A stretch of 64,000 bases of DNA from Rhynchosporium graminicola (taxonomy: Eukaryota > Ascomycota > Leotiomycetes > Helotiales > Ploettnerulaceae): contig FJUW01000046.1 in assembly GCA_900074885.1 (NCBI GenBank), forward strand, positions 169,408 through 233,407, read 5' to 3'. This document shows positions 1-10,914 of this stretch, in pieces. The notes below the pieces were generated by a model. It made no database searches and had not been told where the DNA came from. It worked only from the letters and a program-made list of their open reading frames with translations. The position numbers were made by a program, and so were the translations under genes. Every line of letters starts with the position of its first letter. Position 1 is the stretch's first letter.

Positions 1-481
1 TTATACTAGAAATTAGTCTTTATTATAACTATTTTCGTCGATATTCGCGTAACAGATACTAGCTGCTCTTTAATAGTACTAAAATCTTTATTAAGTACTA
101 ACTAGTTATATTACTATAATAGTACTATATTAGTTATAGCTTCTAAATCGAGTGGTAAGCTATATTTGCTTTATCTGTTTATAGCAGGAGTCGAGTTTAC
201 GTAGGGCGTAAGGTATATAAAGGAAGGAGTTTATTAATATTAGAGCCTTTCTTCTTTAACTATAATAACTATTTAAACTATAAGTTTACTCTCCCTAGAC
301 TATAATATAATTACTAGAGTAAGTATTATTACTAACTACTATATTAGTTTACTATAATCTTATATATTAATCGACTTAATCAACTCTTCTCTTATTATAA
401 GTAAGTTACTTACCTTAGTATTATAGATAGTCTTCAGATAAGATATAAGAGTTCTACGGATCTATAATACTAACTCCTATA

Positions 482-1409
482 GTGCTCTTACTAGTTCCTA
501 CTAGTACCCTTTTAGCAGCGTATCGTATATATTACCTAAGATATATTCACGCTTTACTTAAGCTAAAGTATAATAATACTCCTATTCTAGGACTTTTATA
601 TTTATTTAATAAGCTTAACTCTAAGCTTTATAAGTATTATTTAGTATTAAAGAGTAGTTATAAGTATGTAAGTTACTTAAACCTGAACGTAATTATATAT
701 ACTAACGCGTTATAATTACTTAATTATATTAATATAAAGTATATTATTTTATGTAGTTTACTTCTTAGTAGTAAAGCTAAGGACGTAGAGCTAAATCATA
801 GTAGTATTATAGCTACTTATAAGGCTATTAATCAGATCTATTACCTTACGAAATCTGCTACTCCTACTATTATGTTAGAGATTACTACTATATAATTAGT
901 AGAGACTTAGGCTTTAAGGTAATCCGTAGAGAAAGTATTTAAAGAGTTAGAGTTTATTAAGGTAATAAGTTAAGATCCTAGAACCTTTAGATCCCTAGTA
1001 TAATACTAATATAATATAGGATTTAGATATATTAATAGTAGATTCGGCGAAATCTAGGGTAGTAGTATAAGTAGCGTTAAAGTAGATAAAGAAGTTAAAT
1101 ACTATTATATAGGAATTTATAAAGAAAGCTATGTTTAAAGCTATAATATCTAATACTAAAGGAAAAAGGAATTTGCCTTCTAGTTCTAAGATAGCGTTAG
1201 ATCTAGATACTCCCGGACTCTCTCTAAAGAAGAAAGCCCATAGGATTAGCTATTATACTCGATCTGCTACTAAAGCTATATTAGTAAATTTAAGTAAAGA
1301 GTTAGATATAATAGTTCTAGTTCTAGATATTCCAGAATTACTAAGAGCTCTAGAGACCTTAGGGGAGAAAGCTAGTAAAGTAAAAGTAGTAGAGGAAGTA
1401 GAGTTTTAG
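482..1409 (+). pseudogene. Antisense spliced ORF inside Gypsy-1 copy 1
   Basis: A plus-strand reading frame runs opposite to Gypsy-1 gag-pol, between the integrase region and the 3' LTR side. Exon 1 (482-961) and exon 2 (1020-1409) join in phase 0 across a 58-nt intron with donor GTAATAAGT and a TACTAAT...TAG acceptor. Together they give about 290 codons, interrupted only by TAG/TAA codons that look like RIPed CAG/CAA. Exon 1 starts hydrophobic and basic. Exon 2 is Lys/Glu/Leu-rich and ends in an acidic tail (VEEVEF). The same protein, with the intron at the same place, is found at 39130-40100. I recognise no known domain. The true start may lie upstream, because 482 is a GTG. A chance open frame is unlikely, because both copies keep the same reading. 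Confidence 0.6.
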
Positions 1410-3944
1410 ATATAGCACTATTATAGAGTATAATCGAGGGATTATCCTTAGTAATAAATTTTAATACTAATATCTTTAATAGTTTATTATCCTCTAAGTA
1501 ATTATAGTTATTTATTCTATCTTCTTAAGCTTTAAATCTATTAATCTAGTTTATCTAGAGGTTTAGGTTTACTTAGATTAGTAGTATAGAAGTCTCTAAG
1601 CTTATACGGAGTACTTATTAAGTCGGAAGCGTTATATTAAGTTAGTTCTAGGTTATAGCTTAGCTAACTAACTTAATACTTCAGATTACCTCTTAGGATC
1701 TATATAATAAGAATATCTTATGACTCCTACTCTTCATAAGTAGCGATAATCTCCGGGGGTAAGTTTAGTAGCTCCTAGCTTAATAATATATCGTCTAAGT
1801 CCTTAAAGAGTAATTCCGAGGCGAATATATTATATATAGAAGATCTAAGAAGTAAATCTAGCTTATAAGAGTATCCGGTCTTAGCTAGGACTTAGTATAA
1901 TCCTACTTAGAAGCTAAATAGCTTTTTACTTAGCTAGTAATTCTTAAGGTTCCTTATAGAGAGAAATACTTTATCTTTAACTTCCTAGTCGATATTATGC
2001 CGTTTCAGGGCAGTTATAGCGCTTATCTTTTACTAAGTAGCTAGTATATTAGCCTTTATAAACTCGATAGCGGATTTAGTACGTTTAGCTAAGGATTTAG
2101 TATTAATATAATTAAGCTCCATTATAATATTAATATAATAAGCTACTTCTAATCCTAGCTATTCCGTAGTAGTATACTATATTTAAGGGTATATAGCGCT
2201 ATACTAATAGAATTATAAGGTAAGGTTACTTAGGCACGGTCTGTTATTAGTAGTAGATCGCCCTAGTTACTTTAGTAGTAATTAATAAAGAGTCTAAAGT
2301 ATCAGTTAATATACTAGTTTATAATCTCTATTTATCTATCAGTTTACTAATAGAAGGAGATAAAGAGCTTAATCTTAACTCTAATTATATAATAAAACTC
2401 TTATTAGAAGGATAAGATAAACTATACTCCTTAGTCGGATATAATTAACTTAAGGGTATATCCGAAGCGATATATCTATTAGATAAATAGTATAGCTATC
2501 CTGCGGGCGTCTATATTATAGTAATATAGTACTAATATAGAATCTTTCCTTAAGCGATTAATAAATACTAATATCTTATTAAATCCTTAGTTATTAAGTA
2601 GAAAGTCCTTAAAATCTATAGTTAAGTACTATATAAGATAGCTAAGTACTAGTAATAAGTAGAGGAATCCTTACTATTTTATCTACTTCAGATAAGAGTA
2701 CTAGTAAGAGTAGTAATTATAAGTATATTATTTTATATCTAATACGAGTCCTTTCTAGTAATAATAAGTAGAAATTATTTCGATAGTCTTATAAGTATTT
2801 AGATAAGCGAAAGAAACTTGATTATAGACTTTACTAATTAAATAAGTATATAATGAGGTATAGTGTTATATATATAAATAACTATCATAAACTAGTAAGC
2901 TATTGTTAATAGTATAGCTATTTCCTAATATACTCTATTTATTAGAGAATAATTCTTAGTTGAATTAATATAGTTTCTTAATTAAATTAAAGGAGTTATA
3001 TGCGAGTTCCGATAATATATTAGTTCTTAGTAATATTAATTATATATAATTAATCTAATTAATAAAATATTTAGCTAATTCCGCGTTAATCCTAAGATCT
3101 AAGTAATCTAATAGTAATAAAACCCGAGATCTACTATCCTATTTCTGCTATTCCTATATCTTTAGGTCTTATTCCCTTTACCTAAAGATATTAGCTTTAG
3201 TATTATCTTTATTAAGTATATATATAATTTGAAAGTTAAATTCAAATAGGAATTCTATTTATCTCGCTTACTTACTAGTTAGGACCTTAGTAGTTATAAA
3301 GTATTCTAAGGATCGATAGTCCGTATATATACTAATATAGTATTATAGTAATATAAGTTCAGGTCTCTATTTCCGGAAAGACTTAATAATAATATATAAT
3401 TCCTTATTATAAATCTCTTAGTTTAGTTCATATTTATTAAGAATATAAGAGTAGAATCTAATTAGATACTATTAGTTATCTTTATATAATTAGGAGATAA
3501 CTCTAGCTATTATACTATCGGAGGTATTAGTTTCTAGTTTAATTTATAATTCTAAGTCGAAATAATATAGTTTCTGTACCGATAGTAGCTATTACTATAG
3601 CTCGTCGAAGGATTTCTTATAATTATTAGTGAAATTCTATAGTACTATAAGCCGAGTAAGTATTAAGAGAGGTTTAGTAATAAGACTAAAATTCCGAATA
3701 AATTAATAATAGAAACTATAGAATCCTAAGAAGGATTTTATAATAATTACTATTTTATAGTACTTCTAGTTTACTAATAGTATTACCTTCTCAGGATCTA
3801 GCTCGATTCTATTAGTAATAATAATATATCTGAGGTATTTAGTCCGAGTAATGTAGAATTCGCTTTTCTTAATATCTACTTAGAGTCTAGTATCTATTAA
3901 TTATTATAATACTAATTTGATATATCCTTTATATTCCTAGAGCG

Positions 3945-4270
3945 TTTCTGAGTATATAAGAATATTATCTAAGTAAGCTATATAGAAATCGTCTAGATAG
4001 TCTAATAATATATTATTTATATATTATTAATATATACTAAGTCTATTATAGAGACTAAAAAGTAATATCTTATATTTATAAGATTTAAAGCAGGTTCGAA
4101 AGATAATATACTCCTCCAATTCGAGATCTATATAAATATAATTAAATACTATATAGATATCTAGTTTAGTAAAAACTACTACTTTAGATATATAAGTTAA
4201 GAGCTTATCGATCTTAAGTATTAAGTATAAATCCTTTCGAGTAATTATATTAAGCTTATAATAGTCCATA
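3945..4270 (-). pseudogene. Gypsy-1 reverse transcriptase core (copy 1)
   Basis: Minus-strand translation of 4269-4027 gives a typical Ty3/Gypsy RT stretch: the DY-KLN-IT-KD segment, then KIDKLL, VFTKLDI, and a F-SYKYK-L-F-LYN segment matching FGSYKYKVLPFGLYN. The catalytic box follows near 3990-3950 as YLDNILIYSE, so the second aspartate of YLDD has become Asn by a G-to-A change. In life this enzyme copied element RNA into DNA inside virus-like particles. This copy is inactivated by that change and by many stops. Confidence 0.85.
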
Positions 4271-5559
4271 TAGAAGCGTAACCCTCTATTAGCCTTCTTA
4301 ACGAATAGTACTAGTGATACGAAAGGGCTTTAGCTAGATTTAATAAATCCCTTATCTAGGTTCTCTATAAGGTATTACTTAGTTACTTATAGTTCCTCTA
4401 TAAACTACTAATATAAGAGCGAATATATATCAAGTAATAATTCAATTAGAATAATTTTATAATTATATAAGTAATAAGATAAAAGAATATTAGAATCCCG
4501 CTTAAAAAAAGCTTTCTTAAGAGTATAATATTATTCCGATAGCTTTTTAGCTATAAGTCGTTCGGTATTAGGATCCTTAGGGAAGTTACTATCCGGATAA
4601 TCTTATAAGATATAGTTTATCTCGTAGATACTAGTAAAGAATAAATCGAAGCTCTCGCGTTTTATATTAAAATAAAAAGCTATAGTACTAATTTAGTAAA
4701 TCAGAACTAGTTTCTAGATCCTTAAAGATTAAGAGATATACTTATAATAGAGTTTCGGCGCGAGTACCTTTCTCGATGATTTCGGAGCGGAAAAGAGTTT
4801 GGATTCCTTAGTAATAAGCGGAAATAAGTTAAATAATAAGGATAATATATTAATATACTATATTACTACTATTTAGAGTAGTTAGCGTTAGTCTAGCTAG
4901 TTTATAGCTAAGTCCCGCGTATTAGTATCGATTTAGTAAGATCGATTAAGATTAGGTTTATAAGGTAATAGAGTTATAATTATCTTTTTAATATATCAGA
5001 AAGTAACTAGATATTATTCCGGCTATAATAGCTTATAATAGAGCGTATCGAGCTTAACTTAAAATCGTTATATCTATTTAATACTAATAATTATATCTTA
5101 TTATCCTAAATCAAGGAGAATAAAAAGGTAATTATAAATACACTTACTATTAATAGAAAAGTATAAATATATAAAATAAGTAATATAAGTTCTAATAGAT
5201 TATTAGAAACTATATATTAGAATAGAATAGAGTAATAGCTCGATTTTCATACTAAGAGCCCCTAATAGTTATCCGGTAAGAGTGCGATTAATAAATAGGT
5301 ATCTATTCGCTCTAGTATCGATTAAGCTATTTATAGAGACTTCTAGCTTATTTATACTAACTATAGTTAAGTACTTAACTTACTTACTTTCTATTAGGGA
5401 GTTAAAGTTAAGATTAGAGAGATTATACTTATATAGACTTAAGAAGGAGTTTTTACCTAAGCCTTATTATTTACCTCTAGTATTAGTTCAGATTCGTAAA
5501 GTATATCTTTTATTACCTCTTTAGTCGCTCCTTCCTCTTCTAGGAATTTATTAATTAAT

Positions 5560-7160
5560 TAAACCTTAAGCGAGTTAAAGTAATCTAGCTTAATATAACT
5601 AAGCTATCTATAACTATAATACTTAAGAGGTTCTCCGGTTGTTATAATAAGGCGTTTTAAAGCGGAGGGAGTACTAGCTCGTACTAAGATAGAAGTATAT
5701 ATATATAATATAGGAGTAGTTTATTAAGAGGCTAAGCTTAAGGACTAGTAAGAAGTAGAACTAAAAGAGGTTATAGTAGTAATGATAAGCTTATAGTACT
5801 ATATCTAGATAAAAGCTTTCTCGGGATAAGTATATTCTAAGTTATAATAACGCTTAGTATTAAACGAAAGTAAGGATCTAATTATAGAAGCGTAATCCTT
5901 ATTTTATATTAATTTAATAATAAGAGTTAAAGTATATAAGAATAATATAATCTTATTCTATATATAGAAGAATTACTCTTTCTTTTTAATCTTACTTTAG
6001 ATAGTAGCGCTTTAGAATCGACTATAAAACTTAATAAAAGTCTCGCAGGTATAACTAAGTTATTATATTTCTAAGTAATAAAAAGTATTATAATAGTTAT
6101 CTTCTTCTAAACTAGTAAGAAAGTTCTCCTCTAATAAGAAGATTATTTCATTACTAATCTTAAACTTATTAGCGAGATACTAAAGCATAAGATACTCCTT
6201 AGCTAATCTAGTAACTAGTCCCTATATAAGAACGCGCTAGGAGAAGTCCGTAGGATAATAGTTAGCGTTTATAGCTAGCTAGTCTCGTATTAATACTCTC
6301 TATTAGAGGAAAGTAAGATCTAATCTATTATCTAGAAGTAAGATCTTCTTAGTAAGATAAGACTTCTTAAGATATAATTCTATTAATTCGACGCTAAGAG
6401 AGAGCGATAGTTTATTAGAAATAGTATCCTCTCTCTTAGTACTATATATCAGAATAGAATTTATTAGCTTATTAAACTCCGGAATACGTGGATATTATAG
6501 TATTAGCTCTAATAAGAGAGTCGAAGATAAATAAGAGACTCCTACGAGGAACTTATCTTATATAAAGATTAGTTTATCTATAGTATCTTCTAGAGAGTTA
6601 TTCTTTTCCTCTTAGTTTACTAATTATTATAAGAGAGAATAGATCAGATTCGAGTTATCTATAGAAGTAGGAGTACTTAGCGATTATACTTCTAGTGAAT
6701 TTCGCTTTTATTTTCCTTTCTCTCTTAGTTAGTAATTCCTTAATAAAGTATTAATATTCTCTAGTATAAGAAATATTTAAAGTAAGAAAGAATATAATAG
6801 ATTAAGTTCAAAGGTAAAGCAGGAGAGATCGCGTTAAGTTCCCTTAGAACTAGAGAGGTCTCTAGTTTAATAGTTAAGAGCTATAATAGTAGCTTAAAAA
6901 GGAGTATAGTAAAGCTATTTTAGTAGCGATATATAGAGGTCAAAGTTCCGGGGTATTTATTATATCTTCTTTAAAATCTATCTATAATTCCTTTATACTA
7001 AGAGGGTTATTAAAGGAGCGTTAGCGAAGACCTCCTTTATTATACTATTTATAATAAGCTAAATTAAACTCTAATTTATAGCTATCCGAGAGATCTCAGA
7101 ATCTCGGCTATATAAGAGTAGTTATCGAATAACTAACTTAGTAAATAAGATATTATATTA
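5560..7160 (-). pseudogene. Gypsy-1 Gag region (copy 1)
   Basis: This is the region between the leader and pol on the minus strand. Its only firm landmark is the C-terminal CX2CX4HX4C knuckle near 5622-5575, read as YYSYRQLSYIKLDY followed by an F-N-L-K stretch. All four zinc ligands are mutated to Tyr (TGY to TAY, CAY to TAY). The N-terminal part matches, in reverse complement, the plus-strand Gypsy-1 fragment at 12911-14272 and the copy 2 sequence at 60525-62076. Gag would form the particle shell and bind the element RNA. No open frame survives. Confidence 0.65.
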
Positions 7161-7173
7161 AGCTATCTCCAGC

Positions 7174-7375
7174 TGTGATAGCGCATAGTATACGTGGCAG
7201 ATACGGGCCAGTATCGGTGCCTTAGGTATACCCTCCTTATATATATAGAAAGTGCAGACTCCTTTAGAGCTCTATATCTTTCTGTTTCCTTCGTACTAGA
7301 CTATATAAGATCGCTCTTAGCCTCCCTACTTATTTATTCTTACTTATATACCGCCTTAAGTCTTATATCGTTATA
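7174..7375 (+). repeat. SRE-A 5' LTR
   Basis: A 202-bp terminal repeat starting TGTGATAGCG. Its last hundred bases or so closely match the LTR end of Gypsy-1, including the segment ATCGCTCTTAGCCTCC. The apparent short ORF here is an LTR artefact, repeated in the other SRE copies. Confidence 0.9.
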
Positions 7376-8329
7376 TTAAATAGAAAGATTAAGACTACCG
7401 GGGATAGTATTAAATAATATCTTACTTAGAAAACTCGATTCGTACGTATAACTACTAAGGAGCTCTTCGCTGAGTTATCTCTACTTACTTTAGATTTTCG
7501 GAATTATACGGAAATAGTTAGTATTATTAATTACGAATTCGATAGTTAGGTTTTTAAAAGAGCCGAGATTCTAGAGATCTCTCAGATAGCTAGGAATTTA
7601 AATGTAATTTAGCTTTAGAAGCACTAGTATTACTGCGAAGTTATCCTTAGATACTTCGAAACTTGTTCCTTCGTGCGTACGAAGTAAAACAGCAGACGAA
7701 TTTTAAGTAGAAACTTCCCTATAAGCTCTAATATTTATTATCTTCTTACTTGACTTTAACCTTCCGAAAGTAGCTCTAATAGCGAAAAACCTTACTTTTA
7801 GGCTAAGACGAAGTAGCTTATTACCCTAGCGGAAATTATCGGAATTCGACTCGTAATCCCTATACCTTAGTATAATTTATCCCCTTTAGCAGAATCGACC
7901 TCTCTCTACTAGAACTTTTAATTTAATACTTTCTATATCTACTTAACGAAGATATCTAACTCTCCTTAATCTTTTAGCTTCTTTAGAATTCGATTTAGAC
8001 TTTCGTTTCTTTTATAACCTTTAGGTATTTTAATTACTCGCTTAGCCTCGCTTATTTAGTAAAACTCGGTATTATAATTACTAGTAAACCTTATCTAAGA
8101 ACTTACTTTAGAATCGCAATTTCGCTCTAATCGTAGTAATATCACTAGAGATTACGTTTCCCTCTATAGAAGAGATAATCTTAGTACTAAATTAGTATCT
8201 ATAGTTTCGGTTCGATAGAAATTTAGAAGGTTATCTTGATATTTAACTGCGTTTTATATTTACTTTATTTCCTTAGTTACTTCGATTCTTCAAGGCTCGA
8301 GGGCGAGCCTTTATCTTAGAAGGGGGTAA

Positions 8330-8531
8330 TATGAAAGCGCATAGTATAAGTAGAAGATACGGGCTAGTATCGGTGCCTTAGGCATACCCTCCTTATATAT
8401 ATAGAAGGTGCAGACTCCTTCAGAGCTCTCTATCTTTCTATTTCCTTCGTACTAGACTATATAAGATCGCTCTTAGCCTCCCTACTTATTTATTCTTACT
8501 TATATACCGCCTTGAGTCTTATGTCGTTACA
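8330..8531 (+). repeat. SRE-A 3' LTR
   Basis: The 202-bp partner of the repeat at 7174, ending GTCGTTACA. It is preceded by the polypurine tract and a GC-rich GGCTCGAGGGCGAGCC palindrome. Confidence 0.9.
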
Positions 8532-8557
8532 CTAGCTATCTTAATCTTTTTATTTAA

Positions 8558-8826
8558 TATAATAATATAAGACTTAAAGTAATATACGAGTAAGGATAAA
8601 ATAAGTAGGGAGGCTAAGAGCGATCTTGTATAATCTACTACTAAGGAAATAAAAAGATAAGGAAAGGAGAAGAAGAGAGATAAAGTATAAAGTACCTTAT
8701 ATATATATACTAGTACTAGTCCGATACTATACCGAGTTAGACACTAGTTATACCGAGATACCTGGGAACTTAGGCCCCGGTATCTATTCTTCTCCTCGTG
8801 TAATATTCAGATGAGCTGTCGTCATA
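8558..8826 (-). repeat. Gypsy-1 copy 1 5' LTR
   Basis: A 269-bp LTR whose right end reads TGTCGTCATA (ancestral TGTCGTTACA). It matches the LTRs at 12642, 13372, 38366 and 62077. Its right end abuts a family-4 LTR that lacks its first bases, so Gypsy-1 inserted into that LTR. Confidence 0.85.
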
Positions 8827-9031
8827 TATATAAAGTGTGCAGTGTAAAAGCTCGTCTGTATTATAAGGAGAATTAACTAAGAAGAGAAGGGAGGAATAAG
8901 AGTCTCCCTTCGAAGAAAAGATAATACCGTGGCCGCTAGTAGCAGTAGTATTAGAACACGTATAATAATACGTCAGGTACTAGCGTAGACGCCTCAGGCG
9001 TCAAGTATACTAACGGGTGCAACCCGTTACA
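8827..9031 (+). repeat. Family-4 solo LTR, 5'-truncated
   Basis: This matches the reverse complement of 14273-14487 and more distantly 62378-62569. It carries the palindromic GACGCCTCAGGCGTC and ends ACGGGTGCAACCCGTTACA. The intact family begins TGTCACGGG; here about 18 starting bases are missing at the Gypsy-1 junction. It truncates the hAT gene on its right. No interior region is attached, so its class is unknown. Confidence 0.75.
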
Positions 9032-9721
9032 TCTGGAGCTTGACTATTAAAGATTAATATAATACTAATAAGAATTATAATATATACTTACTTATTAAGA
9101 TAAAATAATAACTCTTTAAAAGAGTCTGAAGTTATCGCTCGGAATAATATATTATTTAATATAATAAACTTAAAAAGAAGCTTCTTAAATCTTTTAATAT
9201 CGAATATTTATTCAATAGACTTAGGTCGTTTAGTAGCTCTTTATCTAATAAAGGCGTTCGAAATAATACTAATAGTTCCTTGTGACGATTTAGCTATATC
9301 AGAATCTACATATTATTAGCTTACGTCTTTATTAAATTAAGAAGTGGATATTTACCTTCGTTTATATTATTTAGAACTCTTCTTATATTAATAGCCTTAT
9401 AAGAGTTTCTATAGTGAATAATATAATTACTCGTAGACTCATAGACTCTTTCGTTTTTCCAAACTTTGCTATTAAATAGTTAGTAAATATTATATTATAT
9501 ATTTAATATAGAGGTTATATAACTTACTTGTAACTAGAGCGTAAGCATTTAATAGTAACTATTCGATAATTCTCGATATTTTCGGGATTCTCTCTAATAG
9601 GGTTGAAAATCTGAGGAAATAGCTTCTTTTTAAAGATAATAGAGCTATCTTCTGAATCTTCAAGCTTAAACTCAGGAGAGTATTGAGCTATATTTAAGGC
9701 GACTGAGGTCTTATTAACCAT
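9032..9721 (-). pseudogene. hAT-family transposase, 5' part, truncated
   Basis: On the minus strand, ATG at 9721 opens exon 1 (9721-9528). Intron 1 (9527-9469, GTAAGT donor, TACTAAC branch), exon 2 (9468-9356), intron 2 (9355-9306), exon 3 (9305-9092), intron 3 (9091-9044, GTAAGT donor) and a 12-nt exon 4 stump follow, ended by the family-4 LTR. Exon 2 contains VWKNERVYESTSNYI, resembling the start of a BED zinc finger in hAT proteins. Exon 3 ends in LFRAITSDSFKELLFYLN, very like the hAT FR..ES.SF..LL.YLN segment. Exon 3 has two in-frame TAA codons, probably from CAA. The DDE/RNase H core and dimerisation domain are absent. The hAT assignment rests on these motifs recalled by eye. The introns are my prediction. 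Confidence 0.65.
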
Positions 9722-10914
9722 TTTGATCAGAAGAAATTTCTTCTATTGGGGTTGAAGGACGCCTCCTCTTCTTGGTTCGCCGTCTCGATTTCTTGCTAAT
9801 GCTTTCCTCCCCCGGTACAGGTTGTCTTGTGCGTTGGAGTCTCTCCGCTTTGTCCAAAAACTCCGCAAGCTGTGCGTATGTGATTGTAATGCCAGGTAGC
9901 CCTTCAGAGTTGAAAGTTGCTACCTCAGAATCAGCGAACCAATCGAGGGGAAGATGTAATGCCTTGGTGGTATTGGTGGCAAGTCCATCTGATGATCGGA
10001 AAACCTATAGCTGTTAGTCTAACTTTATCAAAACGAGTTCAAGGCGTACATCGCGGTCAATTACTGCTTCAACATTCAGAGTTTCGAGACCTTCGCCGTC
10101 TTCTTTCAAATAACGCGGCTTCCACATCGATATTCGGGCTTCCTTGTCCGTCCCATACCCCAACTCAAACCCCACAACGGCCTTGATATTCGCGTTTGAG
10201 TATGGGATATAAGTCCATGCCGCCTTGCGTAAGTCTCTACTATCTTGTGAGCATGCTACCTCATATACCACTCCAGGATACTCGGCTTCGTCATGTTGAA
10301 ACTGGTCATCAGGCTGGCGTTGAATATAGGGTCGGTCAATTTCGGTGTCATCGTCCGAATCGATCTCGCGCAGCTGTATGCTTCCAGACCTCACGCTGGA
10401 TATTCGTGCTGCAAATCTGGCAGCTTCGTCGTTCCCGTCTCTGATGCGTTGCAGTTGCGCTTTGGTTTCTCCTGACACCCGTTCTGAGAAGCTTTCATGA
10501 ATGGTTGTCGGCATACGTGGTAAGTACAAAACGTTCTCCAAAGGATTGTATTCCAGTCTGTCTTGTTCAGGTTGACTTCTCTAATGACTTAGGAGGGCAG
10601 TCTTTTATGGTGGCATACCTAAGTTTGTCGTTCACAAAACTTTGCAATTCAGGAAGCTGTTGTAGCCTCGCCAGTAGACTTTTGTAGTCCGAAGGCTTCA
10701 CCTTCAATTGTCGCGACTGATCCGTTGAATTATAATGCTGGCGTTGTTTGATCAAGTGTAACACCGCGGAGACTGGGGACTTTGGATTGAGTGTTGACGG
10801 CAATTCATCAGTTGCTGAAGGTGTCAAAGGCAACCGGATCTGCCTTTCCGGCGGTGTACCATCAGCAGATTCAGGGACAGTAGGCGTCGAAGCTGAGAAT
10901 CTCTCGTCACTCAT
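9714..10914 (-). CDS. Conserved fungal protein of unknown function, possibly PD-(D/E)XK-like, 3 exons
   Basis: The predicted exons are 10914-10619, 10557-10050 and 10004-9714, separated by introns of 61 nt (GTATGC...ACAG) and 45 nt (GTACGC, GACTAAC branch, CTATAG). They join in phase to give 364 codons. ATG 10914 is the only in-frame ATG after an upstream stop. Residues 1-60 are Ser/Pro-rich and probably disordered. Residues 74-120 hold the family-like DYKSLLARLQ...VNDKLR...LYLPRMPTTIHESF. Residues 185-230 hold FQHDEAEYPGVVYEVACSQ and AVVGFELGY, reminiscent of the Asp...Glu core of Uma2/PD-(D/E)XK nucleases. The usual Lys after the Glu is not obvious. Residues 339-350 (KKSRRRTKKRRR) form a likely nuclear localisation signal. 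I recall a large, repetitive family of similar proteins in filamentous fungi without a proven function. Base composition is normal, with no RIP. Confidence 0.75.
10005..10049 (-). other. Intron 2 of the island gene
   Basis: A 45-nt predicted intron: donor GTACGC, branch GACTAAC, acceptor CTATAG, phase 0. It joins VIDRD to VFRSSDGLATN and gives access to a 96-codon open C-terminus; without it the frame stops after 10014. Confidence 0.75.
10558..10618 (-). other. Intron 1 of the island gene
   Basis: A 61-nt predicted intron: donor GTATGC, acceptor ACAG, phase 2. Splicing joins ...NDKL-R to LEYNPLENVL. Without it the frame stops after 115 residues. Confidence 0.7.

Larger units (their letters stand above)
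7174..8531 (+). mobile_element. SRE-A: short non-autonomous LTR element nested in Gypsy-1
   Basis: This is a 1358-bp element with two 202-bp LTRs (7174-7375 and 8330-8531) beginning TG and ending CA where not RIPed. A polypurine tract (AGAAGGGGG) sits just before the 3' LTR, so it is plus-oriented. The flanks are CCAGC and CTAGC. The uninterrupted site survives in Gypsy-1 copy 2 near 62051 as CCGGC, so both are RIPed copies of one TSD. The 954-bp interior resembles the 5' and extreme 3' parts of SRE-B (47087-49292) but lacks most of the gag-like body and the zinc knuckle. SRE-C has the same length and structure. It encodes no enzyme. Confidence 0.9.
1..8826 (-). mobile_element. Gypsy-1 copy 1, RIP-degraded LTR retrotransposon, cut by window edge
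   Basis: This is a long minus-strand Ty3/Gypsy element, identified by alignment by eye to Gypsy-1 copy 2 (38366-62354) and by a reverse transcriptase on the minus strand. The order read on the minus strand is LTR 8826-8558, leader, Gag (zinc knuckle near 5575-5622), RT (about 4270-3950), integrase region, then an antisense reading frame at 482-1409. The 3' LTR and polypurine tract lie left of base 1. Coding frames are full of stops at positions expected to be CAG/CAA or TGG. The knuckle reads YYSYRQLSYIKLDY, so all four CCHC ligands became Tyr. The leader is interrupted by the small element at 7174-8531. It is a dead element. Confidence 0.9.

Noticed and set aside
5282..5524. Plus-strand ORF of 80 codons in Gypsy-1 copy 1
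   Set aside because: Unlike the ORF at 482, the matching stretch of copy 2 (about 52195-52430) has a frameshift around the TTTTACTT run, and the region belongs to the minus-strand protease/RT; evidence is too weak.
7194..7379. 61-codon ORF, repeated at 47107
   Set aside because: It lies within the SRE 5' LTR and is not supported by the SRE layout.
10014..10541. ORF starting at the ATG at 10541 as an independent 175-residue gene
   Set aside because: The region upstream of that ATG continues in frame to the predicted acceptor at 10557, and exon 1 and exon 3 complete the family-like sequence; this is exon 2 of the larger gene.
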